Positions 33,394 to 42,441 of a DNA stretch of 64,000 nt are shown in pieces. The translations under genes and the position numbers were made by a program. Every line of letters begins with the position of its first letter. The stretch's first letter is position 1. Under the pieces are notes generated by a model that worked only from the letters and a program-made list of their open reading frames with translations, was not told the DNA's origin and did not search any database. The DNA is from an uncultured Treponema sp. (GTDB taxonomy: Bacteria > Spirochaetota > Spirochaetia > Treponematales > Treponemataceae): NCBI GenBank assembly GCA_947165895.1, contig CAMVCB010000001.1:372001-436000 (forward strand). The letters run 5' to 3'.

Positions 33394-34617
33394 TTACAAA
33401 GCAAGGTTTGACAGACGTTTGCAGGCTTCTTCAACGTCGGCATGGTGACCGAAAGCACTGATACGGATGAAGGATTCACCGGCAGGACCAAAGCCGCTTC
33501 CCGGAGTTGTAACAACATTGCATTTGTCTAAAAGGGTGTCAAAAACATCCCAGCTTTTCTTTCCAGGGAATTTTACCCAGATATATGGAGAGTTTCCTGT
33601 AAAATAAACCAGGACTCCGGCTTTTTTGAAGTTTTCACCTTCAAAAGTCTTCTTTATTAGCGCAGCATTTTCAAGATAGTAATCAATTACTTCTTTCATT
33701 GCCTTAAGTCCTTCAGCTTCAAGACAGGCAAGACCACCGGCCTGAACTACGTTTGAAGCACCATTGAAAAGGGTTGTCATGACGCGGTTCCAGTCGCGGT
33801 TTACGCTTGTACCGTCTGCAAATTTCAAATCATTCGGGACAATTGACCAGCCCAGCCGTACACCTGTAAAGCCTGCAGGCTTTGAGAAGGAGTTAATTTC
33901 AATTGCACAGGTACGGGCGCCTTCAATTTCAAAAATAGTTTTTGGAAGCTCAGGATCACGGATAAACTCACGGTAAGCACCATCAAAAATAATGATACAG
34001 CCCTTTTTATTTGCAAAGTCTACAAGTTTTTTAAGCTGTTCTTTTGTTGCAACCGCTCCTGTAGGGTTATTCGGAGAACAGAAGTAAATCAATGAATTTG
34101 GTTCAACTACAGAAAGATCCGGGAAAAAGTCATTTTCCGGGGTACAAGGCATGTAAGTTACACCTTCATAGCCGCTTCCATTATTTTTACCTGCGGCACC
34201 TACAATTACAGAACCATCTACATAAACAGGATAAGCCGGGTCCTGAACGGCAATTTTTACATTGCGGCCGAAGAGAGTCTGGATGCGGGCAATATCACAT
34301 TTTGCACCATCAGAAATAAATACTTCTGATTCATCTGCCAGCCCTTTATACCAGACTTCAGCAATCTTTTTGCGAAGCTCTGTATTACCCTGCTCGTCTC
34401 CATAGCCGGAATAACCTTCCGGGGTAGCAAGAGCAAGAGAATAATCAGCCATTGCCTTTGCTATAAACTTTGGGAGAGGCTCTGTTGTGTTACCGATTCC
34501 AAGACTGATGATTTTTGCATCCGGGTGAGAAGCTGCATATTCGCGGCGGCGTCGGGCAACTTCAGGGAAAAGGTAGCCGGCAGTAAGATTTGCAAATCCT
34601 TCGTTCCTATTTAGCAT
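33394..34617 (-). CDS. dapL: LL-diaminopimelate aminotransferase DapL
   Basis: A 407-residue class I/II aminotransferase. It begins NRNEGFANLTAGYLFPEVARR and has SLGIGNTTEPLP, CSPNNPTGAVA and the PLP lysine in NSFSKPAGFTGVRLGW; these are DapL signatures. It converts tetrahydrodipicolinate directly to LL-diaminopimelate, bypassing the succinylase or acetylase steps. GGAG lies 7 nt before ATG. dapB lies upstream and lysC is divergent from dapB, so lysine/peptidoglycan precursors are made from this locus. Confidence 0.94.
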   Translation of the reverse strand: MLNRNEGFANLTAGYLFPEVARRRREYAASHPDAKIISLGIGNTTEPLPKFIAKAMADYSLALATPEGYSGYGDEQGNTELRKKIAEVWYKGLADESEVFISDGAKCDIARIQTLFGRNVKIAVQDPAYPVYVDGSVIVGAAGKNNGSGYEGVTYMPCTPENDFFPDLSVVEPNSLIYFCSPNNPTGAVATKEQLKKLVDFANKKGCIIIFDGAYREFIRDPELPKTIFEIEGARTCAIEINSFSKPAGFTGVRLGWSIVPNDLKFADGTSVNRDWNRVMTTLFNGASNVVQAGGLACLEAEGLKAMKEVIDYYLENAALIKKTFEGENFKKAGVLVYFTGNSPYIWVKFPGKKSWDVFDTLLDKCNVVTTPGSGFGPAGESFIRISAFGHHADVEEACKRLSNLAL

Positions 34618-34680
34618 GTAAATCTCCTAAAAATTGTAGTACGCGACAGGAGGTCGCGGCGTACCTCTGGAGTTAAGATA

Positions 34681-34740
34681 TGCAGGTTTTGCATGGCAAA
34701 ACCTGCTGTTTTAATAATACATGGATGTATTATTAAAACA
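34681..34740. repeat. Double hairpin at the dapB 3' end
   Basis: Hairpin 1 is GCAGGTTTTGC-ATG-GCAAAACCTGC (34682-34706). Hairpin 2 follows directly: TGTTTTAATAATACAT-GG-ATGTATTATTAAAACA (34707-34740), 16 perfect base pairs containing the dapB stop codon. Both loop regions carry CATGG; CATG is self-complementary, so the loops could pair. A further imperfect hairpin (GCGAC/GTCGC) lies at 34643-34657. Confidence 0.75.
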
Positions 34741-35512
34741 AGTCGTCCCAACCGTACAATTTACCCTTTGAAAGCTTTCCGGTTTTTACGGCTGATGAAA
34801 GCTTTTCCAGGGCTTTTACCGCACCTACGGCAAAACCTTCGCGGCTTCTTGCTGTGTGGGTAAGCTCGATTGTGTCGGCAGTTCCGTCAAAGAAAACCTT
34901 GTGGGTTCCGGGAATGTTTCCGCAGCGGGTTGAACTTACGTGAAGCTGATTAGCCTTTGGGCGCTCGTGAAAGGCATCGGTTACAATTTCTGTTTTTGTT
35001 TTGTTTCCAAGCATTACGCGGCGGGCAACTTCAAGAGCTGTTCCAGAAGGACTGTCTGCCTTCTGATTGTGGTGGGCTTCCCAGGTTGCAACATCATAGT
35101 CTGAATATTCAGCCATAATGCGGGCAGCTTCCTCTACAATTTTATAGAACATATTTACGCCGATTGAAAAGTTTGCAGAAGTCATGATGATTCCGCCGCA
35201 ATCAGCTGCCATTTTATTTACTTCGTCGTGTTTGTCATTCCAGCCGGTAGTTCCAACGACAAGAGGAAGTCCAAGAGGAAGCAGAGCCTTAATGTTATCC
35301 ATTACGGCAGAAGGATGAGAGAATTCAATTATTCCCTCTGCCCCGCTTGATTTTACGGCGCGCTTCAAGGCTTCTGCATCTCCGGCAGGGATTTTATTTG
35401 TAGCATCTTCTGCCATTACATCGATTGTTGCTACAACCTCGTGTCCGGCCTTTCTGGCACACATTTCAATCATGTGGCCCATTTTTCCATATCCTACTAA
35501 AGCAATTTTCAT
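34733..35512 (-). CDS. dapB: 4-hydroxy-tetrahydrodipicolinate reductase DapB
   Basis: A 259-residue enzyme beginning MKIALVGYGKMGHMIE (Rossmann loop GYGKMG), with the catalytic region WEAHHNQKADSPSGTA. It reduces the dihydrodipicolinate-level intermediate with NAD(P)H in lysine synthesis. I chose ATG 35512 because the family starts there and GGGG lies 10 nt before it; an upstream in-frame Met adds a non-family extension. dapL follows on the same strand. Confidence 0.93.
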   Translation of the reverse strand: MKIALVGYGKMGHMIEMCARKAGHEVVATIDVMAEDATNKIPAGDAEALKRAVKSSGAEGIIEFSHPSAVMDNIKALLPLGLPLVVGTTGWNDKHDEVNKMAADCGGIIMTSANFSIGVNMFYKIVEEAARIMAEYSDYDVATWEAHHNQKADSPSGTALEVARRVMLGNKTKTEIVTDAFHERPKANQLHVSSTRCGNIPGTHKVFFDGTADTIELTHTARSREGFAVGAVKALEKLSSAVKTGKLSKGKLYGWDDLF

Positions 35513-35641
35513 GTTTTCTAAGCCCCTTTTTTGATTTTGTATATTATCAAAAATGGAAAATTTATTCACCCGAAAAAAGAGTAAAATCGAGGGTTTTACA
35601 AATATTTAAACATTTCACTTTTACTAAAGTCAGCAAATCAC

Positions 35642-35654
35642 TATAATCTCTTTT
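35642..35654 (+). promoter_or_regulatory. lysC promoter -10, leaderless type
   Basis: A perfect TATAAT (35642-35647) ends 7 nt before ATG 35655; TTTACT (35620-35625) at 16 bp is the best -35. No ribosome site exists between -10 and ATG. Confidence 0.65.
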
Positions 35655-36980
35655 ATGATAGTAATGAAATTCGGCGGCTCTAGTGTCGCAAATGCAGAAA
35701 GAATTAAACATGTTGCTTCAATTATTAAAGCATATCAGAATGACCGCCCGGCAGTAGTTTTGTCTGCTATGGGCGATACCACCGACCACCTTCTGGAAGC
35801 CGCAGATGACGCTGTAAACGGAAAGGTTGATATAGAACGAGTTGCAAAACTCCACCGCGAGACAATCTCAACTTTACAGCTTGATGGAACAGCAACAGAA
35901 GAACTTTTAAAAGAGCTTAATCAGCTTTTGACTGGTATTTCTATGCTAAAAGAGCTTACCAAACGTACCCGAGACTATCTTGTTTCATTCGGTGAGCGTC
36001 TTTCTGTTCGAATCATGGCAGCTTATCTTCAGAAAGAAGGAATTCCAGCCCGCTTTTATGACGCCTGGGACATTGGAATTGTAAGTGATTCATCTTTTAT
36101 GAGCGCTGAACTGCTGGATGAAGTTTGGGATAATATTCCACGCTATCTTACAGACTATAAAAATGGAAATGATAATCAGATTCCTATCGTAACAGGCTTT
36201 ATCGCAAAAGATAAAAAAGGAAACATTACAACTCTTGGTCGCGGAGGTTCAGATCTTACCGCAACAATTATCGGATCCGCAATGGCGGCTGACGAGATTC
36301 AGACCTGGAAGGATGTTGACGGTATTTTGACAACTGATCCTCGCGTTTGTAAAGATGCAAAACCAGTTCCTGAAGTTACTTACGAAGAAGCTCAGGAGCT
36401 TGCAATGTTTGGTGCACAGGTTCTTCACCCGCGTTCAATGGTTCCTTGCCGCAAGACAGGAACTCCTGTGCGCGTAAAGAACTCTTACAACATTCAGAGT
36501 CCAGGTTCAATCATCGTAGAAAAACACAGCGGTAAAGTTCCTCCAGTTTGTGCAATCACAACAGTAAAACACATCACACTTATCGACATTGTTTCTTCCC
36601 GTATGCTGGGTGCAGCAGGCTTCCTTGCCCACGTTTTCAACAACTTTTTGAAGTGGAATGTAAGCATCGATGTAATTGCAACTTCCGAAGTTTCAGTTTC
36701 CCTTACAGTAAATACAAAGGCTGACCTTTCTGGTCTTATTTCCGACCTTGAGCAGGCTAGCGAAGTTACAGTTCACACTGGAAAATCAATTGTAACAATC
36801 GTATGCGATGCAGCTCACTCTTCTGCTATTCTTGCAAGCGGATTTGCGGCTCTCTCTGATGAAGGAATCAACGTTCAGATGATAAGCCAGGGTGCAAGCA
36901 AGGTTAATATCAGTATGATTGTTGATGATGACGAAGCAGAAAAAACCGTGAAGATTTTGCACGGAGCTTTTTTTTCATAA
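35655..36980 (+). CDS. lysC: Aspartate kinase
   Basis: A 441-residue monofunctional aspartokinase. It opens MIVMKFGGSSVANAERI (the KFGGSS signature) and has GRGGSDLTA, then two ACT domains (about 300-441) for feedback control by amino acids. It phosphorylates aspartate at the head of the lysine, methionine and threonine pathways. It is divergent from dapB-dapL across 142 nt, so control could be shared. Confidence 0.93.
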   Translation: MIVMKFGGSSVANAERIKHVASIIKAYQNDRPAVVLSAMGDTTDHLLEAADDAVNGKVDIERVAKLHRETISTLQLDGTATEELLKELNQLLTGISMLKELTKRTRDYLVSFGERLSVRIMAAYLQKEGIPARFYDAWDIGIVSDSSFMSAELLDEVWDNIPRYLTDYKNGNDNQIPIVTGFIAKDKKGNITTLGRGGSDLTATIIGSAMAADEIQTWKDVDGILTTDPRVCKDAKPVPEVTYEEAQELAMFGAQVLHPRSMVPCRKTGTPVRVKNSYNIQSPGSIIVEKHSGKVPPVCAITTVKHITLIDIVSSRMLGAAGFLAHVFNNFLKWNVSIDVIATSEVSVSLTVNTKADLSGLISDLEQASEVTVHTGKSIVTIVCDAAHSSAILASGFAALSDEGINVQMISQGASKVNISMIVDDDEAEKTVKILHGAFFS

Positions 36981-37008
36981 AAGGCTGATTAAAAAAGGAG
37001 GCATAAAA

Positions 37009-37596
37009 ATGAAAAAAGCAGCAGTATTTCTGGCAGACGGATTTGAGGAAGTAGAAGCACTTACTCCGGTTGATTATTTGAGACGGGCTGGAGTTGATGT
37101 TACTACGGTTGCAATTCCCTGCCCGACTACCAAAAAAGAGCTTCTTGTTACAAGTTCTCATAAAATCCAGGTTTTTGCAGATATAAGCCTTAAGGATTAT
37201 CTTTCAAAATGCGGTAAAGACCTTCCTGATCTGGTATTCTGCCCGGGCGGCGGTAAGGGAGCTGAAAATCTTTCTAACTGTAAGGAGCTTCTTGACCATC
37301 TTGAAGAATGCTTTGACAGGGGAAAATTCATTTCTGCAATCTGCGCAAGTCCAGCCGTAGTTCTTGGAAAAACAAAGATTCCTGACGGCAAAAAATGGAC
37401 CTGCTACCCCGGAATGAGCACAGAAAGTAACGAAGCCTACCAGCTTAATTACCAGGATAAAGTTTTCATTACTGACGGAACTTTGATTACTGCCCGAGCC
37501 GCAGGAGCCGCAGAAGAGTTTGCCATGGAGCTTATCCGCCTGCTTTGCGGAGACGAAACTGCAAAGAAAGTCCACGACGGAACTGTACAGAGATAA
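37009..37596 (+). CDS. DJ-1/PfpI (YajL-like) family protein
   Basis: A 195-residue DJ-1 fold protein with GFEEVE (Glu15 region) and the nucleophile elbow ICASPAVVL (Cys near 112). Family members act in protection against reactive carbonyls and oxidation or as small hydrolases; the exact role is uncertain. AGGAGG lies 6 nt before ATG. It follows lysC by 28 nt and is probably cotranscribed. Confidence 0.85.
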   Translation: MKKAAVFLADGFEEVEALTPVDYLRRAGVDVTTVAIPCPTTKKELLVTSSHKIQVFADISLKDYLSKCGKDLPDLVFCPGGGKGAENLSNCKELLDHLEECFDRGKFISAICASPAVVLGKTKIPDGKKWTCYPGMSTESNEAYQLNYQDKVFITDGTLITARAAGAAEEFAMELIRLLCGDETAKKVHDGTVQR

Positions 37597-37606
37597 AAAA
37601 AATGCG

Positions 37607-37663
37607 TCAGGCGCCTCTTTCTTATTGCAATAAAAAGCAAAAATTGTAATAATAGGCGCCTGA
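37607..37663 (+). repeat. 10-bp inverted repeat before TPP riboswitch
   Basis: TCAGGCGCCT (37607-37616) and AGGCGCCTGA (37654-37663) are perfect arms around 37 nt, within which TTATTGCAATAA is itself palindromic. The right arm runs into the riboswitch. It may close a stem around the upstream segment or terminate the lysC-DJ-1 transcript, though no T-run follows. Confidence 0.5.
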
Positions 37664-37755
37664 AAGGGGAGCCTGGTTCAACCAAGCTGAGAGTAGACTA
37701 TTGTGTCTTGACCCATAACCTGATTTGGATAATGCCAACGTAGGGAAACCATTCT
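37655..37755 (+). promoter_or_regulatory. TPP riboswitch (THI element)
   Basis: The conserved blocks of the thiamin pyrophosphate aptamer are all present: AAGGGGAGCC (from 37664), GCTGAGA (37686-37692), GACCC (37710-37714), ACCTGATTTGGATAATGCC (37718-37736) and CGTAGGGAA (37739-37747). It precedes thiM. Downstream, GCCGTCT (37761-37767) could pair with the AGAGGC ribosome site before thiM, favouring translational control; a short GCCG/CGGC hairpin is weak as a terminator. Confidence 0.95.
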
Positions 37756-37818
37756 GATTTGCCGTCTCCCGGCTGCATTTTATTCAAACAGGCAACTTAA
37801 AATTTTAAGAGGCTTGTT

Positions 37819-38640
37819 ATGTTTTCAAAAATCATTTCAAACGTGCGGGAAAAATGCCCGCTTATCCACAACATCACAAATTATGTAACTGTAAACGATG
37901 TTGCAAATGTTCTTCTTGCCTGCGGAGGAAGCCCTATTATGAGCGATGACGAAGGTGAAGTTGAAGAAATCACTTCTATTTGCGCAGGGCTTAACATCAA
38001 CATCGGAACACTGAACAAAAACACAATTCCTTCAATGTTTCTTGCCGGCCTTAAGGCTAATCAGCTTGGCCACAAGGTTTTACTTGACCCTGTTGGAGCA
38101 GGAGCTTCAAAACTCAGAACTGATACCGCAATCGACCTTATTAAAAAAGTAAAGTTCGACGTAATCCGCGGAAATATTTCTGAAATCAAAACCCTGGCTT
38201 TGGGAAGCGGGACTACAAAAGGCGTAGATGCTGATGTAAGCGACGCCGTAACCGAAGAAAACCTTGAAAAATCAATCAGCTTTGTAAAGGATTTTGCCGG
38301 AAAAATGGGCTGCGTTATCGCAATCACAGGAAAAATCGACCTGGTTGCAGATGCAAACAGCTGCTACGTAATAAGAAACGGCCGGGCAGAAATGGGAAAA
38401 ATCACAGGAACCGGCTGTCAGCTCAGCGCAATGACAGCAGCCTTTATCACAGCAAATCCTGACAATATTCTGGAAGCCGCAGCAGCCGCAGTCTGTGCAA
38501 TGGGACTTGCGGGAGAAATTGCCTGGTCAAAAATGCAGGCTGGAGAGGGAAACTCAAGCTACAGAAACAGAATTATTGACGCCATTTACAACATGGACGG
38601 AAAAGAGCTTGAAAGTGGTGCAAAATATGAAATCAGATAA
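37819..38640 (+). CDS. thiM: Hydroxyethylthiazole kinase ThiM
   Basis: A 273-residue ribokinase-fold kinase with PLIHNITNYVTVNDVAN, the thiazole-binding start, and the anion hole GTGCQLSA with its catalytic-type region. It phosphorylates the thiazole alcohol salvaged from thiamin breakdown. AGAGG serves the ATG. First gene of the TPP-controlled salvage operon; it overlaps thiE by 14 nt. Confidence 0.95.
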   Translation: MFSKIISNVREKCPLIHNITNYVTVNDVANVLLACGGSPIMSDDEGEVEEITSICAGLNINIGTLNKNTIPSMFLAGLKANQLGHKVLLDPVGAGASKLRTDTAIDLIKKVKFDVIRGNISEIKTLALGSGTTKGVDADVSDAVTEENLEKSISFVKDFAGKMGCVIAITGKIDLVADANSCYVIRNGRAEMGKITGTGCQLSAMTAAFITANPDNILEAAAAAVCAMGLAGEIAWSKMQAGEGNSSYRNRIIDAIYNMDGKELESGAKYEIR

Positions 38641-39277
38641 GGACTTTGATTTAAGAAAAAGCCTGCTTTTGTATGCTGTTACCGACCGCCACTGGACGGG
38701 AGAAAAAACTCTTTACCAGCAGACAGAAGAAGCTGTTCTTGGCGGGGCAACTTTTGTTCAGATCCGCGAAAAGGAGCTTAACGAAGCTGATTTTGAAAAA
38801 GAGGCTTTGGAGCTTCAGACTCTCTGCAAAAAATACAAGGTTCCATTTATTGTAAACGACAATGTTGAGCTTGCCAGAAAGATTGATGCGGACGGCGTTC
38901 ACGTTGGACAGGAAGACATGAATGCCTGCGAAGTACGCAAGCTTCTTGGCCCGGATAAAATTCTTGGAGTAAGCGCCCAGACTGTTGAGGAAGCCCTTCT
39001 TGCAGAAAAGCAGGGAGCTGATTACCTGGGAGTCGGGGCTGTTTTTCCTACCGGAAGCAAATCTGACGCAATTGACGTACCGCTTGAAACGCTTAAGGCA
39101 ATCTGCCAGGCTGTAAAAATCCCGGTTGTTGCGATAGGGGGCATAACAAAAGACAATATCTGCCGGCTTAAAGGAAGCGGAATCGCGGGTATTTCTGTAA
39201 TCAGTGCCCTTTTTGGCCAGAAGGACATAAAGGAAGCGGCCCGGGAACTTAAAAAAAGAACTCTGGAGATTCTGTGA
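38627..39277 (+). CDS. thiE: Thiamin-phosphate synthase ThiE
   Basis: A 216-residue TIM-barrel protein joining HMP-PP and thiazole-P to thiamin phosphate. Motifs: LLYAVTDRHW, VQIREKE, FIVNDNVELA, DGVHVGQED and the phosphate loop AIGGI. I chose the ATG 38627 because the family begins there; longer frames read through thiM. The overlap with thiM and the GTGA overlap with the next gene imply translational coupling. Confidence 0.94.
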   Translation: MKSDKDFDLRKSLLLYAVTDRHWTGEKTLYQQTEEAVLGGATFVQIREKELNEADFEKEALELQTLCKKYKVPFIVNDNVELARKIDADGVHVGQEDMNACEVRKLLGPDKILGVSAQTVEEALLAEKQGADYLGVGAVFPTGSKSDAIDVPLETLKAICQAVKIPVVAIGGITKDNICRLKGSGIAGISVISALFGQKDIKEAARELKKRTLEIL

Positions 39278-39930
39278 TTAAATTTAAGGCTGCTATCTTT
39301 GACATGGACGGAACCCTTCTTGATTCCATGCCCCTATGGCTTAACTGTGCAGAAAAATATATTTCTTCTCTTGGTCTTGAACCTGAAAAAAACTTAGGAA
39401 AAAAGCTTTTTCCAATGAGCATGAAAGAAGGTGCGGACTATCTGAAGAAAAATTATATACCGGATTTTTCTGAAGAGGAGATTTGCAGGGGCGTTAATCA
39501 GGTGATTGCAAAAGCCTACAGGGAAGACATCCAGTTTAAAGATGGCGCAGAAGAGTTTTTACAGGAGCTTGCTTCTGCGGGAGTAAAAATTGCCCTCTGT
39601 ACCAACACTGACAGAGAGATTTTTACCCCTGCCCTGCAGCGTCTGAACGCAGAAAAATATTTTGATTTTATTTTTACCACATCAGAAATGCAGATGTCCA
39701 AGGCCCATACAGAAATCTTTCATAAAGTATGCAGGGAAATGAAGGCTTCCCCTGAAGAAAGCTGGATTTTTGAAGATTCCTTATATGCCCTGGAAACAGC
39801 CCGCCGGGCCGGAATAAAAAGCTGCTCCATTTATGATGAAACTTCAGAAAGTGATGCAGAAAAAATAAAAGAAATCAGCAGTATTTACTGCAAAAATTAT
39901 AATGAAATAAAAAAGTATTTTTTCGGATGA
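39274..39930 (+). CDS. HAD-superfamily phosphatase
   Basis: A 218-residue HAD hydrolase with the nucleophile motif FDMDGTLLDS near residue 10, TNTD (motif II) and the acidic motif FEDSLYALETA. The start is GTG, overlapping the thiE stop as GTGA. A beta-phosphoglucomutase-like cap is present. Position inside a thiamin operon suggests it may dephosphorylate a thiamin intermediate, such as thiamin phosphate, but the sequence alone does not show substrate. Confidence 0.8.
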   Translation: MIKFKAAIFDMDGTLLDSMPLWLNCAEKYISSLGLEPEKNLGKKLFPMSMKEGADYLKKNYIPDFSEEEICRGVNQVIAKAYREDIQFKDGAEEFLQELASAGVKIALCTNTDREIFTPALQRLNAEKYFDFIFTTSEMQMSKAHTEIFHKVCREMKASPEESWIFEDSLYALETARRAGIKSCSIYDETSESDAEKIKEISSIYCKNYNEIKKYFFG

Positions 39931-39964
39931 CAGGAGTTACTAAAGCTTCTGCCCCGTCGAAATA

Positions 39965-40036
39965 AAATCTTCTTGAGGGCACCGCCTGAAGATTTAATTA
40001 AACACCGCCCGCGGATGCCCTGCGGGCTTACACAGG
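39965..40036 (+). repeat. Hairpins between HAD gene and thiD
   Basis: AAATCTTC (39965-39972) and GAAGATTT (39988-39995) form a stem with a GC-rich loop, and GCCCGC/GCGGGC form a second stem near 40007-40026. They lie in the 114-nt gap before thiD and may terminate or process the operon message. Confidence 0.45.
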
Positions 40037-40044
40037 AGTGTATT

Positions 40045-40845
40045 ATGAAAACCGCATTAACAATCGCCGGAAGCGATTCGAGCGGAGGCGCCGGAATTCA
40101 AGCTGACATCAAGACCATGACCTGCAACGGCATTTATGCCATGAGCGCAATCACGGCACTGACAGCGCAGAATACTACCGGCGTAAGCTCAATCATGGAA
40201 GTAAAGCCTGAATTCCTTAAAGAAGAAATTAAGGCTGTAGTTTCGGATATTTTTCCGGACGCAGTAAAAACAGGAATGGTATCATCTTCCGCCCTTATAA
40301 AAGTCATTTCGGATTCTGTAAAGGAATACGGACTTAAAAACCTTGTTGTAGATCCTGTTATGGTTGCAACAAGCGGGGCAAAACTCATCACGGACGAAGC
40401 AATTGAAACACTAAAAACAGAGCTTCTTCCTCTTGCCAGGGTAATCACACCAAATATCCCGGAAGCCGAAGTTCTTACCGGCTCCAAAATCACAAGCGAA
40501 AAGGATATGGAAAAGGCCGCAAAAGAAATCAGCTCAAAGTTTGGCTGTGCAGTTCTTTTGAAAGGCGGCCACAGCCTTAATGACGCAAACGACTATCTTT
40601 ACGATGAAAAAGAAAGTGACGGCGAAAAAAAAGGTATCTGGTTCTACGGAAAGAAAATCAATAACCCGAATACCCACGGAACCGGCTGTACCCTTTCCAG
40701 TGCAATTGCGGCAAATCTTGCAAAAGGACTCTCTCTTACAGAGGCAGTAAAAAATGCAAAGGATTACATCAGCGGCGCTCTGGAAGCAATGCTTGATCTG
40801 GGAAAAGGCTCAGGCCCTCTTGCCCACAACTGGAACTTAAAATAA
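40045..40845 (+). CDS. thiD: HMP/HMP-phosphate kinase ThiD
   Basis: A 266-residue ribokinase-family kinase starting with ALTIAGSDSSGGAGIQADIK and having GTGCTLSSAIA near the C-terminus. It phosphorylates hydroxymethylpyrimidine twice to give the ThiE substrate. AGGAG lies 7 nt before the chosen ATG 40045; an upstream in-frame start would add unrelated residues. Confidence 0.94.
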   Translation: MKTALTIAGSDSSGGAGIQADIKTMTCNGIYAMSAITALTAQNTTGVSSIMEVKPEFLKEEIKAVVSDIFPDAVKTGMVSSSALIKVISDSVKEYGLKNLVVDPVMVATSGAKLITDEAIETLKTELLPLARVITPNIPEAEVLTGSKITSEKDMEKAAKEISSKFGCAVLLKGGHSLNDANDYLYDEKESDGEKKGIWFYGKKINNPNTHGTGCTLSSAIAANLAKGLSLTEAVKNAKDYISGALEAMLDLGKGSGPLAHNWNLK

Positions 40846-40875
40846 AAAAAATTAAACGAAAACAAGGAAAATCTC

Positions 40876-42051
40876 ATGGAAAATAATAAAAATAAAGGCA
40901 CAGGCGTATTTTCTAATTCGCTCATCTGGTTTGGTGCTGCAGTTTCAATTGCAGAAATTCTTACAGGAACATTTTTTGCCCCCCTGGGCTTTTTTAAGGG
41001 CAGTCTTGCAGTAATAATCGGACACCTGATTGGCTGCAGTCTTCTCTTTTTTGCAGGCTACATAGGCTCTCTTTCAAAAAAATCCGCAATGGAATCTACA
41101 CAGATGTCATTCGGCATCCTGGGCGGAAAGTTTTTTGCACTTTTAAACGTAATTCAGCTGGTGGGCTGGACTGGAATTATGATTTACGACAGCAGTCTTT
41201 CATTAAACGGCATTTTCAGCGCTCAGAAATGGATCTGGTCTGCCATTACAGGACTTTTAATTATTCTCTGGATTGCGGCCGGAATTAAAAACATAGGAAA
41301 GCTAAGCCTTGCGGCTATGATTGCTCTTTTTGTACTGACAATCGTTATGTGTAAGGTGATTTTCTTTTCTGAAAGCAGTAATTTTTCTGCCCAGGCTCTG
41401 GAAGCCCTGTCTTTTGGACAGGCGATTGAACTGGCCGTTGCAATGCCGCTTTCCTGGCTGCCGCTCATCAGCGATTACACAAAAGAAGCCGAAAAACCAT
41501 TTGCGGCAACTCTTGCTTCAAGCCTTACCTACTGCGTAGTTTCCTGCTGGATGTATATAATCGGAATGGGAGCCGCAATCCTTACAAACGAAAGTGACAT
41601 CGCACAGATTATGCTCAAGGCAGGACTTGGAAACGCGGCCTTAATCGTAATCATCCTTTCTACAGTAACAACAACCTTCCTGGATGCCTGGAGTGCTTCA
41701 ATTTCTTTCAGAACCATTTGTTCCAGAGCTCCGGAAAAAATAACAGCAGTTATTGTTACAGTCATCGGAGCTGTCTGCGCTATCCTCTTTCCGATGGATA
41801 ACATCACAAACTTCCTCTACTTTATAGGCTCAGTATTCGCCCCGATGATTGCAATTCTGCTTGCAGACTTTTTTGTGTTAAAAACAGATTTTTCATCGCA
41901 GAAAGTAAAAATCTCCCGTCTTGCAGTATGGCTTGCAGGCTTTATTGCCTACCGTCTTTTGATGGGCACCGATTTAATCACCGGCTGCACCATCCCGGAC
42001 ATGATTTTTACTTTTGTTCTGACAATTATTGCGGGAATCTTGAAATTTTAG
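40876..42051 (+). CDS. cytX: Putative hydroxymethylpyrimidine transporter CytX
   Basis: A 391-residue NCS1-family permease with about 12 helices and the start GVFSNSLIWFGAAVSIAEILTG in two overlapping blocks typical of CytX. CytX genes occur next to thiamin genes and are predicted to import HMP. It follows thiD by 30 nt with AAGGA before ATG, completing an uptake-and-salvage set. The 3' end overlaps the convergent gene by 4 nt. Confidence 0.85.
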   Translation: MENNKNKGTGVFSNSLIWFGAAVSIAEILTGTFFAPLGFFKGSLAVIIGHLIGCSLLFFAGYIGSLSKKSAMESTQMSFGILGGKFFALLNVIQLVGWTGIMIYDSSLSLNGIFSAQKWIWSAITGLLIILWIAAGIKNIGKLSLAAMIALFVLTIVMCKVIFFSESSNFSAQALEALSFGQAIELAVAMPLSWLPLISDYTKEAEKPFAATLASSLTYCVVSCWMYIIGMGAAILTNESDIAQIMLKAGLGNAALIVIILSTVTTTFLDAWSASISFRTICSRAPEKITAVIVTVIGAVCAILFPMDNITNFLYFIGSVFAPMIAILLADFFVLKTDFSSQKVKISRLAVWLAGFIAYRLLMGTDLITGCTIPDMIFTFVLTIIAGILKF

Positions 42052-42386
42052 TTTGAAGCTTCTTCCTGACCCTTGTCCAGCAAATCAGATTTTTCTTTAA
42101 TCTGATTTGTAAGGGTCTTGATTTCTTCAAGAATTGACTCCACTTCAATAGAAGCAGCTTCAGGAAGCTCAATTTTTTTCTCGGTGATATAGCCGTAAAG
42201 TTTTTCACCCAGATTCTGATATTTTGTATTGCGCTTAATTTCAAGCTGTTTCTTTTCTATTTTTACAACGCTTTCATCTGAAAATTTCTGAACCTTGTCA
42301 CCTGCTTTTTCAATCGCAGTTTTTGCATCTGCTGCACCCTTAGTAAGGATTGATTTTACCTTGCTGATAATTTCGTCTGTATTCAT
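42048..42386 (-). CDS. Small coiled-coil protein
   Basis: A 112-residue, highly charged helical protein (Lys/Glu/Ala rich) without signal peptide or membrane segment; residues 60-110 have heptad-like spacing. AGAGG precedes ATG. Function unknown. It lies just downstream of the large phosphatase gene on the same strand, separated by 55 nt. Confidence 0.6.
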   Translation of the reverse strand: MNTDEIISKVKSILTKGAADAKTAIEKAGDKVQKFSDESVVKIEKKQLEIKRNTKYQNLGEKLYGYITEKKIELPEAASIEVESILEEIKTLTNQIKEKSDLLDKGQEEASN

Positions 42387-42441
42387 ATTGCACCTCTAGC
42401 AAAAGTTTCTTTTTATACTATAATACTGCTTTTTAAATTTA

